The notes under the pieces were generated by a model. It had not been told where the DNA came from. It ran no database searches and saw nothing but the letters and a program-made list of their open reading frames with translations. DNA of 64,000 nucleotides from an uncultured Lachnospiraceae bacterium (lineage in GTDB: Bacteria; Bacillota; Clostridia; Lachnospirales; Lachnospiraceae): NCBI GenBank assembly GCA_910588285.1, contig CAJUQB010000006.1, forward strand, positions 1 to 64,000, read 5' to 3'. Below are positions 41,467 through 51,208 of the stretch, one piece after another; position 1 is the stretch's first letter; each line of letters opens with the position of its first letter. The position numbers were made by a program, and so were the translations under genes.

Positions 41467-44400
41467 ATGAAGCAGGCGTATCGGAAAAATATTTTCCGCA
41501 CCATCAAAAAAAGCATGGGCCGCTATACGGCGATTTTTGCCATTATTGCGCTGGGAGTTGGATTTTTCTCAGGGCTGAAGGTCTCCAAGCCCTCCATGAT
41601 GCATACGGCCCAGGAATATTTGAAGGAGCACCAGATGTTCGACTACCGTCTGATCTCTACCTGGGGCTTTGACCAGGAGGAGGTGGACAGGATTCGGCAG
41701 TCTGAGGGAGTCCTTGCGGCAGAGGGGGCTGTGTGGGAGGATTTCCTGTCTCCGGATGAGACGGATCAGGAGAGATGCTTTAAGGCATTGTCCATCACAG
41801 AAGCCATGAATACTCTGACGCTGCTGTCCGGCCGTATGCCCCAGGCCGGGAATGAATGCGTTGTCGACGGCTATCAGTATGGGGAGGATATGATCGGAAA
41901 GGAGATCTCCATCGGAGCCAATAACAGCCAGGAGATCAAGGATTCCTTTGCCTATGATACCTATACGGTGGTAGGCCTTATCCGTTCGCCCCTCTATATG
42001 AATATGGAGCGGGGAACCACCACCATCGGGAACGGGAGGATCGACAGCTTTCTCTTCCTGCCCCTGTCAGGCTTTGATTATGAATATTATAAGGAGGTAT
42101 ATGTAACAGCTTCTACCCAGGAGCCGGCATTTACGGAAGCTTATCATGACCATATTGAGGCATATACCCAGGAGCTTGAGGACCAGGTGATCCCAGTCCT
42201 TTCCGACCGGTACGAGAGAGAGCTTGCAGATGCCAGGGAGAAGCTTGCAGATGCCAGGGCAGAGCTTATGGATGGAGAGCAGGAGCTTGCGGATGCGAAA
42301 AGAGAGATCACAGACGGAGAGCAGGAGCTTGCAGATGCCAGGACAGAACTGGATGAGAAGACAGCAGATGCCATGGCAGAGCTTGCGGATGCGAAAAAGG
42401 AGCTTACGGACGGAGAGCAGGAGCTTGCAGATGCCCAGAAGGACCTGGAGGAAGGATCCTCGGAGCTGATGAAGCAGGAGCAGGAGCTTGTCCGCAGTGA
42501 AGCGGAGCTGTCCAAGGGAGAGCGGGAGTACCAGGAGGCGGTGGCTGAATATGAGGAAGGGCAAAGGCAGTATGAGGCCGGCTATGCCCAGTATCAGGCA
42601 GGGCTCTCGGAATATGAGAAGAACCTGGCAGATTATCAGGCCTATGTAACAATGCTGGGAGAAAATGTACCTGCATTTCAGGAGCAGCTGGCAGCCATGG
42701 AGGCGGCCCTTGCCCAGGCCAGGGCAGAGCTTGACGCTGCCGGGCAGCAGCTCGACGCGACCAGGGAACAGCTAGCCCAGGCCAAGGAGCAGCTTGACGC
42801 CTCCGGAAAGCAGCTGTCATCCAGCCGCGCTGCCCTCACTGACGGTATGCGTCAGATCGAGGATGCCAAGGAGGAGCTGAAAAAGGGCCAGGAGGAGATT
42901 GACCGGAACCGCCAAAAGCTTGCGGAGGGATGGAAGGAATATGAGGAGGGATTGGCCACCCTTGAGAAGGAGGTGGCGGAGGCCCAGGCAGAGATCACGG
43001 ATGCTGCAAGAGAGCTTGAAGACGGCAGGCAGGAGCTTGCAGACGGGGAGGCAGAGCTTGCGGACGGCAGGCAGGAGCTTGCGGATGCAGAGAAGGAGCT
43101 TGCAGATGTGGAGGAGCCAAAGCTGTATCTATTGGACCGCAATACCAATGTAGGGTATGCCTGCTATGAAAATGATATCAGCATTGTAGCAGGGGTGGCA
43201 AAGGTATTTCCCATATTCTTTTTCCTGATTGCAGCATTGGTCTGCTCCACCACCATGACCCGTATGGTGGATGACGAGCGGACCCAGATCGGAACGCTGC
43301 GGGCCTTAGGGTATACCCAGGGAGCGATTTTTGCCAAGTATGCGGTCTATTCCGGCAGTGCAGCAGGCCTTGGAGCCATTGCAGGATATTTTATGGGAGT
43401 ACATGCATTTCCGTCAGCAATCTGGACTGCCTACAATATGCTGTATGGATTTGCCGGACTGATCCTTGTGGATGATGGGGCCCTTCTTACGATCTCCCTG
43501 CTTGCATCTCTGATCTGCTCGGTAGGTACAACTTATACAGCCTGCCGTTTGGAGCTGAAGCATGCGCCGGCAGAGCTGATTCGTCCCAAGGCTCCGCCTG
43601 CCGGAAAACGGATCCTTCTGGAGCGGGTAACGATCCTATGGAAGCATCTGAAGTTTCTGCACAAGGTATCTGCCCGCAATGTATTCCGGTTTAAAAAGCG
43701 TATGATTATGATGATACTGGGGATTTCCGGGTGTACGGCCCTGGTGTTGGCCGGCTTTGGGGTGAAGGATTCTGTTACCAATATTGTGGATGTCCAATAT
43801 GATGAGATATTACAGTACGATATCAGCGCTGCCTACAGCAAGCCGCTGACCGGCCGGGTTCTGGAGGAGATTCGGGAACAGTTTCCGGATAGCATTAAGA
43901 CGGCTGTTCCCGTGATGGAGACAGCGGCGGAGGCCCCGTTTACAGGCGGAGTGAAATCCGTGACCCTTCTGGTATCGGATCCGGCGGCATCCTTCGGCGA
44001 TCCCATTACGGACAGCATCAATTTCCATGGGGAAAAGGACAAAGCTCCTTCCCAGCTTCCGGGAGAGGGAGAGATTCTGATTGACAACCGGCTGGCAGAG
44101 GAGTTCTCCCTGAAGGCGGGGGATTCCATCCGCCTGAAGGTTGGAGATGATGAGGTTGCGCCTCTGACCGTGTCCGGTATCTTTGAGAATTACGTGAATT
44201 ATTATGCCTATGTGAACAGGGAGACCTATGAAGCATATTTTCAGGAAGCATATGAGCCGAAAACTTTGTACCTCTCTCTGGAGAGGGGTGCGGATCCCTA
44301 TCAGATATCCACCTATCTATCCGAAATGGAGCATGCGGTAAATGTCAATGTTACGGCAGATATGCGGGCACGTATTCAGAATACCATGGAGAGTATGAAC

Positions 44401-44796
44401 TTTGTGGTAGCTCTGGTGATCGGCAGCGCAGCAGCCCTGGCCTTCATCGTGCTGTTTAATCTGGGCAATATCAACATATCGGAACGTGTCCGGGAGATTG
44501 CAACCCTGGAGGTCCTGGGCTTTTATCCCAGGGAGTCCGGGGCGTATGTGTTCCGGGAGAGCATGGTGCTGTCGATGATGGGAATTGTGGCAGGCCTGCC
44601 ATTGGGTGTGCTGCTCCATGCATTTATCATATTCCAGCTGAAGGTGGATATGGTATCCTTCCAGGTGCGTATTCAGCCCTTAAGCTATGTATATTCCGTG
44701 GCAGCGGTGATTGTGTTTACGGTATGTGTGGATTTGATTATGCGCAGAAAGATCGAAGGGATCGACATGGCAGAGAGCTTAAAGTCCATCGAGTAG
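41467..44796 (+). CDS. FtsX-like permease with very long coiled coil (1,109 aa)
   Basis: TM helix at about residues 15-35, then an outside domain, then from about 250 to 555 a long heptad coiled coil built of repeats of the type ELADAxxELxDGEQ. Three TM helices follow at about 575-710, a second outside domain (about 780-950), and three C-terminal TM helices. FtsX halves carry IGTLRALGYTQGAIF and EVLGFYPRESGAYVF. The coiled coil is far longer than in MacB and may reach through the cell wall. AGGGGGGTG before 41467 supports this start. The partner is the upstream ATPase. Confidence 0.9.
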   Translation: MKQAYRKNIFRTIKKSMGRYTAIFAIIALGVGFFSGLKVSKPSMMHTAQEYLKEHQMFDYRLISTWGFDQEEVDRIRQSEGVLAAEGAVWEDFLSPDETDQERCFKALSITEAMNTLTLLSGRMPQAGNECVVDGYQYGEDMIGKEISIGANNSQEIKDSFAYDTYTVVGLIRSPLYMNMERGTTTIGNGRIDSFLFLPLSGFDYEYYKEVYVTASTQEPAFTEAYHDHIEAYTQELEDQVIPVLSDRYERELADAREKLADARAELMDGEQELADAKREITDGEQELADARTELDEKTADAMAELADAKKELTDGEQELADAQKDLEEGSSELMKQEQELVRSEAELSKGEREYQEAVAEYEEGQRQYEAGYAQYQAGLSEYEKNLADYQAYVTMLGENVPAFQEQLAAMEAALAQARAELDAAGQQLDATREQLAQAKEQLDASGKQLSSSRAALTDGMRQIEDAKEELKKGQEEIDRNRQKLAEGWKEYEEGLATLEKEVAEAQAEITDAARELEDGRQELADGEAELADGRQELADAEKELADVEEPKLYLLDRNTNVGYACYENDISIVAGVAKVFPIFFFLIAALVCSTTMTRMVDDERTQIGTLRALGYTQGAIFAKYAVYSGSAAGLGAIAGYFMGVHAFPSAIWTAYNMLYGFAGLILVDDGALLTISLLASLICSVGTTYTACRLELKHAPAELIRPKAPPAGKRILLERVTILWKHLKFLHKVSARNVFRFKKRMIMMILGISGCTALVLAGFGVKDSVTNIVDVQYDEILQYDISAAYSKPLTGRVLEEIREQFPDSIKTAVPVMETAAEAPFTGGVKSVTLLVSDPAASFGDPITDSINFHGEKDKAPSQLPGEGEILIDNRLAEEFSLKAGDSIRLKVGDDEVAPLTVSGIFENYVNYYAYVNRETYEAYFQEAYEPKTLYLSLERGADPYQISTYLSEMEHAVNVNVTADMRARIQNTMESMNFVVALVIGSAAALAFIVLFNLGNINISERVREIATLEVLGFYPRESGAYVFRESMVLSMMGIVAGLPLGVLLHAFIIFQLKVDMVSFQVRIQPLSYVYSVAAVIVFTVCVDLIMRRKIEGIDMAESLKSIE

Positions 44797-44830
44797 GGAA
44801 TCAGGAATACGGAAGAGGGAGACAGAATCG

Positions 44831-44880
44831 AAAAGGGGGTATATCACAGAGCATCATACGGTCTGTGGTATACCCCTTTT
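44831..44880. terminator. Bidirectional terminator
   Basis: AAAAGGGGGTATATCACAGA pairs with TCTGTGGTATACCCCTTTT (44862-44880). Lies between the convergent FtsX gene and the HTH gene at 44918. Confidence 0.8.
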
Positions 44881-44917
44881 GTGAGGCTTTACCTTTTGTG
44901 AGGCTTTACATTTCGTT

Positions 44918-45250
44918 TCATTTCACATTCAGCAGCTTCTTTACGGCCGGCTGCATATCAGGATACCGCCGGTACTTGAAGATAAGATCCCGCTCTTCTT
45001 TTGATAAACATAAATCGTCAGAGGCTTCATTGTAGCCAAAGGTCTCCAGTATGTTATCAATCTTATATATTTTGCAGAGTATCAGAAGTGTGTCTGCATC
45101 CGGCTGTGTGCGTCCGCATTCCCAGCCATAAATCGTCTTTTCTGCAACAGAAAGATGATTTTCAGCCAGCTTAACGACAATATCGCTGACAGAATAATGG
45201 TTTAATTTGCGGTACGCCTTCAAAGCTTTTGATATATTCGGGTTCTTCAT
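44918..45250 (-). CDS. XRE-type HTH regulator (110 aa)
   Basis: Helix-turn-helix in residues 6-65: KALKAYRKLNHYSVSDIVVK, EKTIYGWECGRTQPDADTLLIL, then a tail CKIYKIDNILETFGY. Pattern fits phage/Cro-type regulators. AAAGAGGTG before 45250 supports the start; an upstream in-frame ATG lacks a site. It is divergent from the small HTH gene at 45430 with a 179-base spacer. Confidence 0.88.
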   Translation of the reverse strand: MKNPNISKALKAYRKLNHYSVSDIVVKLAENHLSVAEKTIYGWECGRTQPDADTLLILCKIYKIDNILETFGYNEASDDLCLSKEERDLIFKYRRYPDMQPAVKKLLNVK

Positions 45251-45429
45251 AATTTCACCTCTTTTCCTATCATATCCCACGGAAAAAACTGCGTCAATAT
45301 AATATGGTAAAATCTTGAAAATCAGGAACAAACTGTATTGATATTCTCTTGGAAAAAGAATATAATATGAGGGATAAATAATTTCAGTTTTTACTGGATT
45401 TTTAAATTCGGGAAAATATGGAGGACCAT

Positions 45430-45624
45430 ATGCAGAATAAAGCTACAAGGTATATTGCGGATTATATCGCAAAGAATGATTTATCTGTAGATAAAATTTC
45501 AGCTGATCTGCAGATTTCTCCATCAAAGATATCTCCGGGAACAGAAGAATGCCTGGAAGCAGATGACTTTCTCAGGCTGTGCTGTTATCTGCACATTCGG
45601 CCGGAAAGCATTCTTATTAATTGA
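45430..45624 (+). CDS. Small HTH-type protein (64 aa)
   Basis: KATRYIADYIAKNDLSVDKI and ISADLQISPSKISPGT look like the first helices of an XRE-type HTH, and the end FLRLCCYLHIRPESI is like a final helix. It is short for a complete regulator. GGAGG at 45420 places the start at 45430. The amidohydrolase gene begins 55 bases later and may be in the same transcript. Confidence 0.5.
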   Translation: MQNKATRYIADYIAKNDLSVDKISADLQISPSKISPGTEECLEADDFLRLCCYLHIRPESILIN

Positions 45625-45679
45625 CTTCTTGTATTATAATCTATATAATATTTTCCAGGAAGAACAGGAGGAAAATAAA

Positions 45680-46840
45680 ATGATCGTACTAAAACAGGGC
45701 ATGATTCATGATGCCATTCATGAAGAACCATATACCGGTGATATCCTGATTCATGAAGGAAAGATCAAAAAGATTGCGCCGGTGCTGGAGGGCAAGGCTG
45801 TTAATGAGGCCCAGGTAATTGATGTTGCCGGGAAGCATGTATACCCGGGGTTTGTGGAGGCCCACTGCCATCTGGGGCTGGACGGGTATGCCGTTGGATT
45901 TGAGGGACGTGATTATAATGAAGCCACGGACTCCCTGACGCCGCAGCTTTCTGCCATTGACGGGATCAATCCCCAGGACCCTACCTTTGAGATGGCCCTT
46001 CGGGCAGGGGTGACCTGCGTTGCTACAGGCCCTGGAAGCGCCAATGTGCTGGGTGGAACCTTTGTGGCCATTAAGACAAAGGGGAAACGTATTGATGATA
46101 TGATCGTGAGGGAAAAGGTGGCCATGAAGTGTGCCTTCGGGGAGAACCCCAAGCGCTGCTATCAGGATAAGGACAACTGCTCCCGCATGACTACAGCCTC
46201 CAAGCTTCGGATTATGCTGGAGAAGACCCGTGACTATATGGAGAAAACAGAGGCCGCAGGGGAGAATATTCTAAAAAGGCCGGCTTATGACCCAAAGCTG
46301 GAAGCAATGATCCCGGTTCTGCGGGGGGAGCTTCCCCTGAAGGCCCATGCCCATCAGGCCAATGACATCTTCACGGCGATCCGCATTGCAAAAGAGTATG
46401 AGATTGGCCTGACCATTGACCACTGTACGGACGGCGCCCTGATTGCGGAGGAGCTGGCAGCGGAGGGCTATCCCGTTGCAGTGGGCCCCACCTTTGGCCA
46501 TGCCGGGAAGGTGGAGCTTAAGAACAAGAGCTTTGAGACAGCAGGCATCCTGGATGCAGCAGGCTGCCAGGTGTCCATCATTACCGATTCTCCGGTGATT
46601 CAGCAGCAGTATCTTCCTCTCTGTGCCGGCCTGGCGGTAAAGCATGGCATGGATCCCTTCAAGGCGCTGCAGGCCATCACCATCCAGGCCGCCCGGCATA
46701 TCGGAGTAGAGGACCGGGTGGGAAGCATTGAGGAGGACAAGGATGCGGATTTTGTGATAACGGATGGGGATCCGTTGATTTCCGATACCAAGGTGCTGAT
46801 GGTTCTTGTGGACGGAGAGGTGGCAGTCACCTTGGAGTAA
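45680..46840 (+). CDS. Amidohydrolase family protein, imidazolonepropionase-like (386 aa)
   Basis: TIM-barrel metal-dependent hydrolase: metal motif HxH in FVEAHCHLGLDG, then KAHAHQANDIFTAIRIAKEY with a metal His and TIDHCTDGALIAEELA, and final ITDSPVI. Composite N-terminal and C-terminal beta parts end VITDGDPLISDTKVLMVLVDG. The substrate is unknown; cyclic amide hydrolysis is typical. ACAGGAGG precedes the ATG at 45680. The end overlaps the next gene's end by 14 bases (convergent). Confidence 0.88.
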   Translation: MIVLKQGMIHDAIHEEPYTGDILIHEGKIKKIAPVLEGKAVNEAQVIDVAGKHVYPGFVEAHCHLGLDGYAVGFEGRDYNEATDSLTPQLSAIDGINPQDPTFEMALRAGVTCVATGPGSANVLGGTFVAIKTKGKRIDDMIVREKVAMKCAFGENPKRCYQDKDNCSRMTTASKLRIMLEKTRDYMEKTEAAGENILKRPAYDPKLEAMIPVLRGELPLKAHAHQANDIFTAIRIAKEYEIGLTIDHCTDGALIAEELAAEGYPVAVGPTFGHAGKVELKNKSFETAGILDAAGCQVSIITDSPVIQQQYLPLCAGLAVKHGMDPFKALQAITIQAARHIGVEDRVGSIEEDKDADFVITDGDPLISDTKVLMVLVDGEVAVTLE

Positions 46841-49349
46841 CCTCAAAAAGCGCCGCTCCATGGGGAGCCAGCCGGCTCTCTAACAGGAGCGTGCCGCTGC
46901 TTTCCATCTGCGTGTATCGTATCTGAGGCTGATTTTTATGCTTCAGATATGATATCATTTCTGCGTCAAGATCCTTTGGCGCGCCGATTTCCATCCACAA
47001 GTCGTAGACAGAGCCGTTCTGCCGGTTTAACTGGTATTCCTTGACAAAATATGTCCCCTCCGGAATCGGAAGCAGGGCATGGATTACCAGCTCCTCGGAG
47101 GATTCATAGATATTGTACCGCTGGGTGTAGGACAGGCTGGAATGGTCATCCATGGCAAATAACAGGTCGTAATACACATAGTGGAACAGCAGCAGCTGAT
47201 ATCCGGCCTCTGATCTTGTCAGCAGATAATTCTCCCCATAAGAGAGAACATAAGGACCCATCCGCTGCAGTAGGAAAAAGGCATAGTAGGAAGCCTTTTT
47301 CAGGCCATTGTAGTCCATAATGCCTGGCCCTCCGTGGAAAAGCTTCTGGTCAATCATAAAGTCCTCGCAGATATCGCTGAGGGTATGAAAACAGAGCAGA
47401 TCAACCTGGTTATGGATCATTATGGCAGTAAACATCAGATAGGGAGCCATAAAGCAGGTATCACGGATCAGATCTCTGTGTACGTAGGACAGATCCCAGT
47501 CAGAGACCAGCAGCGGCAGCTGCTCCATCTGGTTCCTTTCTAAGAACTCATGGAGCAGCCGGATGTTGGCAACCGCAGTATCCCGGCTTGTTCTGCCGGA
47601 TTCCGGAGGGGTCTGGGAGCGGCTGTCCCGAAGAATATGCCTGGCCGTTGGCCGCGCATCGTCCAGACGGTTATATAAATGCGTAGAGACAAAGGATGGC
47701 TTCAGGTCATATTCCCGGCAGTAGCAGAAAAAGGCTTCATACCAGTCAAGACCTGAGGGCAGGGAAAAGTCCGGGGACCCGAAGCAGATTTGCGGGTCAA
47801 CATTTTTTATGCTGAAATAAGTAATCCGGTAAAACAAAAAGAAGTCCTCCCGGCTTTCCTGCCAATAGCTGTCCTTAAACTGCAGATTGGGCGTGGTCCA
47901 GAAGCTGAAGTGCCAGGTCAGCACCTCCTGGCGTCCATACCGCTCCAGCAAATGCTCCATGAAGCTTTTGATCAGCAGGGACCATTTCTTGAAGGATTTG
48001 GGCAGGCTGACATTGGGGCGGTACAGCCAGCCGGCAAACTGCTTCTTGGAGGCCAGCTCCGCCGGCATGAAGCCGATCTCCAAAAAGGGCTTGATTCCAA
48101 GCTTCAGCAAAAAGTCAAAAATAATATCAATATATTTCCAGTTAATAATGGGCTTTTTGTCCTCATCCTCATAATAGACAAAGAGGTCGTCAGAGAAGAT
48201 ATCCCGCACCCGAAGAGCCGTAAAATGCAGCTCCCTTACTGCCTCCTGAATCTGCTGCTGAATGTCGCTGCGCAGGATGGAGGAGGCCCGGCCTACGGAG
48301 AAGCAGATCTCGGGCATCCCTTTCTTCTCCCTGGAGACAGGATTCTTCCTGGAGGCAGGCTTTTCCTCGGGAGCAAGCACTTCAGCAGGAATAGAGAGGG
48401 TCATATGCTTTTGCAGCGTCCGCTCCTTGGAGGAAAAGTCCTGATCCATATTCCAGTATTTCTGAAAAAAGGAAAAATATTCCAGATTCTGGTCATTCAG
48501 ATAAGCGTTGCCATTTTCAAACCGCCGGACCTTGCGGTACTCGCTGGGCGTGATGCCATAGGCCCTGCGAAAGGCGGCGCTGTAGGTCTTATGGCTGGAA
48601 AAGCCGTGCTGCAGAGCAATATCCGTAATGCTGTGATCCGTATAGATCAGGCTGTTGAGGCTCTTGCCTACCCGCAGGGAGGTCAGGTAATCCACAAAGG
48701 TATATTGAAAGTGCTTTTTGAAAAACACCGAGAAATACTGCGGATGGAAGCCCAGCACCTGGGCAGCGGAGGATAAGGTGATTTTCTCCTCTGCGTGGTC
48801 ATTGAGATAGTTCAAAATCATGGAAATCTGCTCCTGCAGATAATCGTTTTTCCCGGCATCCGCATCCTTTACGCCATAGGCCTCAATCAGATGAATTAAG
48901 ATGGAGGTTACAGCGGAAATCTGCTTCATCCTGGTACAGCTGTCCGTTTTGATGGTGTGAAGGATCATCTGGGCAATGGCAGCGCACACCGAGGTGTATA
49001 CCGGACGGTCCTCTGCATATCGAAGGATGTGGGCAGAAAAAGAGATCCGGTTCATATCCGGACAGTAAGTATCCAGAAATTCCGGCGGCAGGAAAATAGC
49101 CAGCACATGGATATCAGCCGAGGTATCCAGAATGGCATGGATCTCATAGGGCTTCAGGAACAGGATGTCGTGTTGATGCAGGGCATAGGATTTGCCCTCC
49201 AGGGATATGGTGAGGGAGCCCTCCAGCAGGAACATCAGGATGAACTGCCGGCGAAGCTGCACCTCATGGCTGAAATGCCGGATCAGGGCCTGATCAAAGG
49301 GGAGGCCGGTTCTGTTGTGTGCAGTGTCAGAGCTTTTGGTGGTGGACAT
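46827..49349 (-). CDS. AraC-type regulator fused to a GH39-like domain (840 aa)
   Basis: Residues 1-110 form a cupin-like AraC ligand part (QLRRQFILMFLLEG), about 170-275 the AraC HTH pair (LSSAAQVLGFHPQYFSVFFK, ITDIALQHGFSSHKTYSAAF), and about 345-835 a GH39-type beta-xylosidase domain. The acid/base NEP motif of GH39 reads WHFSFWTTPNL: the Glu is Thr. The nucleophile site reads LLVSDWDLS, with Asp instead of Glu. So the glycosidase is likely inactive and may sense a sugar. It is divergent from the ABC transporter operon at 49688. Confidence 0.85.
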   Translation of the reverse strand: MSTTKSSDTAHNRTGLPFDQALIRHFSHEVQLRRQFILMFLLEGSLTISLEGKSYALHQHDILFLKPYEIHAILDTSADIHVLAIFLPPEFLDTYCPDMNRISFSAHILRYAEDRPVYTSVCAAIAQMILHTIKTDSCTRMKQISAVTSILIHLIEAYGVKDADAGKNDYLQEQISMILNYLNDHAEEKITLSSAAQVLGFHPQYFSVFFKKHFQYTFVDYLTSLRVGKSLNSLIYTDHSITDIALQHGFSSHKTYSAAFRRAYGITPSEYRKVRRFENGNAYLNDQNLEYFSFFQKYWNMDQDFSSKERTLQKHMTLSIPAEVLAPEEKPASRKNPVSREKKGMPEICFSVGRASSILRSDIQQQIQEAVRELHFTALRVRDIFSDDLFVYYEDEDKKPIINWKYIDIIFDFLLKLGIKPFLEIGFMPAELASKKQFAGWLYRPNVSLPKSFKKWSLLIKSFMEHLLERYGRQEVLTWHFSFWTTPNLQFKDSYWQESREDFFLFYRITYFSIKNVDPQICFGSPDFSLPSGLDWYEAFFCYCREYDLKPSFVSTHLYNRLDDARPTARHILRDSRSQTPPESGRTSRDTAVANIRLLHEFLERNQMEQLPLLVSDWDLSYVHRDLIRDTCFMAPYLMFTAIMIHNQVDLLCFHTLSDICEDFMIDQKLFHGGPGIMDYNGLKKASYYAFFLLQRMGPYVLSYGENYLLTRSEAGYQLLLFHYVYYDLLFAMDDHSSLSYTQRYNIYESSEELVIHALLPIPEGTYFVKEYQLNRQNGSVYDLWMEIGAPKDLDAEMISYLKHKNQPQIRYTQMESSGTLLLESRLAPHGAALFEVTPR

Positions 49350-49546
49350 AGGATCTATCCTTTCCGGAGATTTTTGACTGGGAGCAGATGGCGCGTCCTT
49401 GTCAGTATGAGCTTATCGTATCATATAAAATACCTTGAAACAATATCAAACTTGATAAAATCATCATCTATATTTCTGCCCAAATTGCATTTACAATCTA
49501 AATTTCAAGCACATTATCCCATATTTTAATTTTTAATACAAAAAAT

Positions 49547-49608
49547 AGTCCGAAATTATAAGGCTGCAAAAAATAGCAGGGTTAAGAAAATAAAAAAAGT
49601 CCAAAATT
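49547..49608 (+). promoter_or_regulatory. Candidate operator repeats between AraC-GH39 gene and transporter operon
   Basis: AGTCCGAAATT (49547-49557) and AGTCCAAAATT (49598-49608) form a direct pair 51 bases apart in the AT-rich divergent region (49350-49687). AraC proteins usually bind direct repeats. The region holds no gene. Confidence 0.35.
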
Positions 49609-49687
49609 TCCAGAAAAGAGAAAACAAAAGGGGAAGAAGAAGCATCACTTTTCCGGTAAAATTTATAACCAGAAAGAGGTGAAGCCC

Positions 49688-51193
49688 ATGGCACAGGAGC
49701 TGATTTTTGAAGCAAAAAATCTGACAAAGCATTTTGGCCCCACCGTTGCATTGAACGGTGTAGACTTTCAAGTATACCGCGGACAGATCACAGGGCTGAT
49801 CGGGGAGAATGGTTCCGGCAAATCCACCATTACCTCCATTGCGGCAGGCATGCAGCCGGCAACCAGCGGGGAGATGACCTTTCTGGGGAAAGCTCACAGC
49901 CCTGCTACCATGATTGAGGGGAGCAAGCTGGGAATCGGGATGATTGTCCAGGAGCAGGGGACCGTCAGCGGCATTACGGTGGCGGAGAATATATTTGCCG
50001 GCGAGGAGAGCCGTTTCCGAAACGGCCCCTTTATCAGTAAGCGGAAGATGAACCAGGAAGCAAAAAAGGCAATGGAGGATATCGGGTTTCTTGGTGTGGA
50101 TCCCGCTTCCTACATCGATACCCTGGATATGCAGAGCCGCAAGCTGGTGGAGATCGCAAAGGTCATGTACAATAAGCCCCAAATGCTGGTGGTGGATGAG
50201 ACCACAACGGCATTATCCCAGAGCGGCCGTGAGATTATTTACGGGATTATGAGAAAAATGAAGGAAGAGAACAAGGCAGTGGTCTTTATCTCTCATGACC
50301 TGCAGGAGCTGATTGATACCTGCGATACCCTGACGGTGCTTCGGGACGGGAATCTGATTACTACCCTGGACCGTGACCAGATGGATGAGGATACCATCAA
50401 GAAATATATGGTAGGCCGTGAGATGAAGGGGGACTACTACCGGGCGGATTACGGGACGCCTGTCAGTAAGGACATTGTGCTGGAGGCTGACCATATTACC
50501 AGCGGCAGCGGAATGCTGATGAACTTCTCCATGAAGGTACATAAGGGAGAGATCTTAGGGATCGGAGGCCTGTCCCACTGCGGCATGCATGAGCTTGGGA
50601 AGGTACTGTTCGGGGAAGATAAGCTGCTGACCGGTTCCATCACCCATGTGCCCAGCGGGGAGAAGATCACCAACACCCAGACAGCCATGAAGCTTGGATT
50701 CGGCTATGTATCCAAGAACCGTGATACGGAATCCCTGGTATTGACTGCCACCATTAAGGACAACATCATATCTGCCAGCTACGATAAGATTGCAAAAGGC
50801 ATGGTGATGACGCCCGGGGCTGTGAAGCAGTTTGTAGACCGGCAGGTGGAGAGCCTCAGCATCAAATGCGCAGGTGTGGACCAGGATGTCCAGTACCTGT
50901 CCGGCGGCAACAAACAGAAGGTGGTATTCGGCAAATGGATTGGCCGCAACTGCGAGATTCTGATCCTGGACTGCCCCACCCGCGGCGTGGACATTGGGGT
51001 CAAGGCGGCCATGTACCAGCTGATTGACCAGATGCGGAAGGAAGGAAAGACCATTATTATGATCTCCGAGGAGCTTCCGGAGCTGATTGGCATGAGCGAC
51101 CGTCTGCTGATTTTAAAGGACGGCGGCCTGGCCGGAGAGTTTATGAGAAGCGAAACACTGGATGAGAATCACATCATTGAGGTCATGATATAG
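49688..51193 (+). CDS. Sugar ABC transporter ATPase, ribose type with two NBDs (501 aa)
   Basis: The first NBD has Walker A GENGSGKST and Walker B MLVVDETTTAL. The second NBD has a degenerate Walker A (GLSHCGMHEL), signature LSGGNKQK and Walker B ILILDCPTRGVD, where the catalytic Glu of the usual DEP is Cys. The order and size fit RbsA/MglA/RhaT-type ATPases. GAGGTG before 49688 supports the ATG (a GTG at 49679 is in frame). It drives two permeases and the lipoprotein downstream in the same operon. Confidence 0.9.
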   Translation: MAQELIFEAKNLTKHFGPTVALNGVDFQVYRGQITGLIGENGSGKSTITSIAAGMQPATSGEMTFLGKAHSPATMIEGSKLGIGMIVQEQGTVSGITVAENIFAGEESRFRNGPFISKRKMNQEAKKAMEDIGFLGVDPASYIDTLDMQSRKLVEIAKVMYNKPQMLVVDETTTALSQSGREIIYGIMRKMKEENKAVVFISHDLQELIDTCDTLTVLRDGNLITTLDRDQMDEDTIKKYMVGREMKGDYYRADYGTPVSKDIVLEADHITSGSGMLMNFSMKVHKGEILGIGGLSHCGMHELGKVLFGEDKLLTGSITHVPSGEKITNTQTAMKLGFGYVSKNRDTESLVLTATIKDNIISASYDKIAKGMVMTPGAVKQFVDRQVESLSIKCAGVDQDVQYLSGGNKQKVVFGKWIGRNCEILILDCPTRGVDIGVKAAMYQLIDQMRKEGKTIIMISEELPELIGMSDRLLILKDGGLAGEFMRSETLDENHIIEVMI

Positions 51194-51208
51194 GAAGGCG
51201 GTGAAAAA

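Noticed and set aside
42220..43110. Strongly repetitive DNA that resembles a repeat array
   Set aside because: It is the coding sequence of a heptad coiled coil; units vary in length and there are no spacers of constant size, so it is not a CRISPR array.
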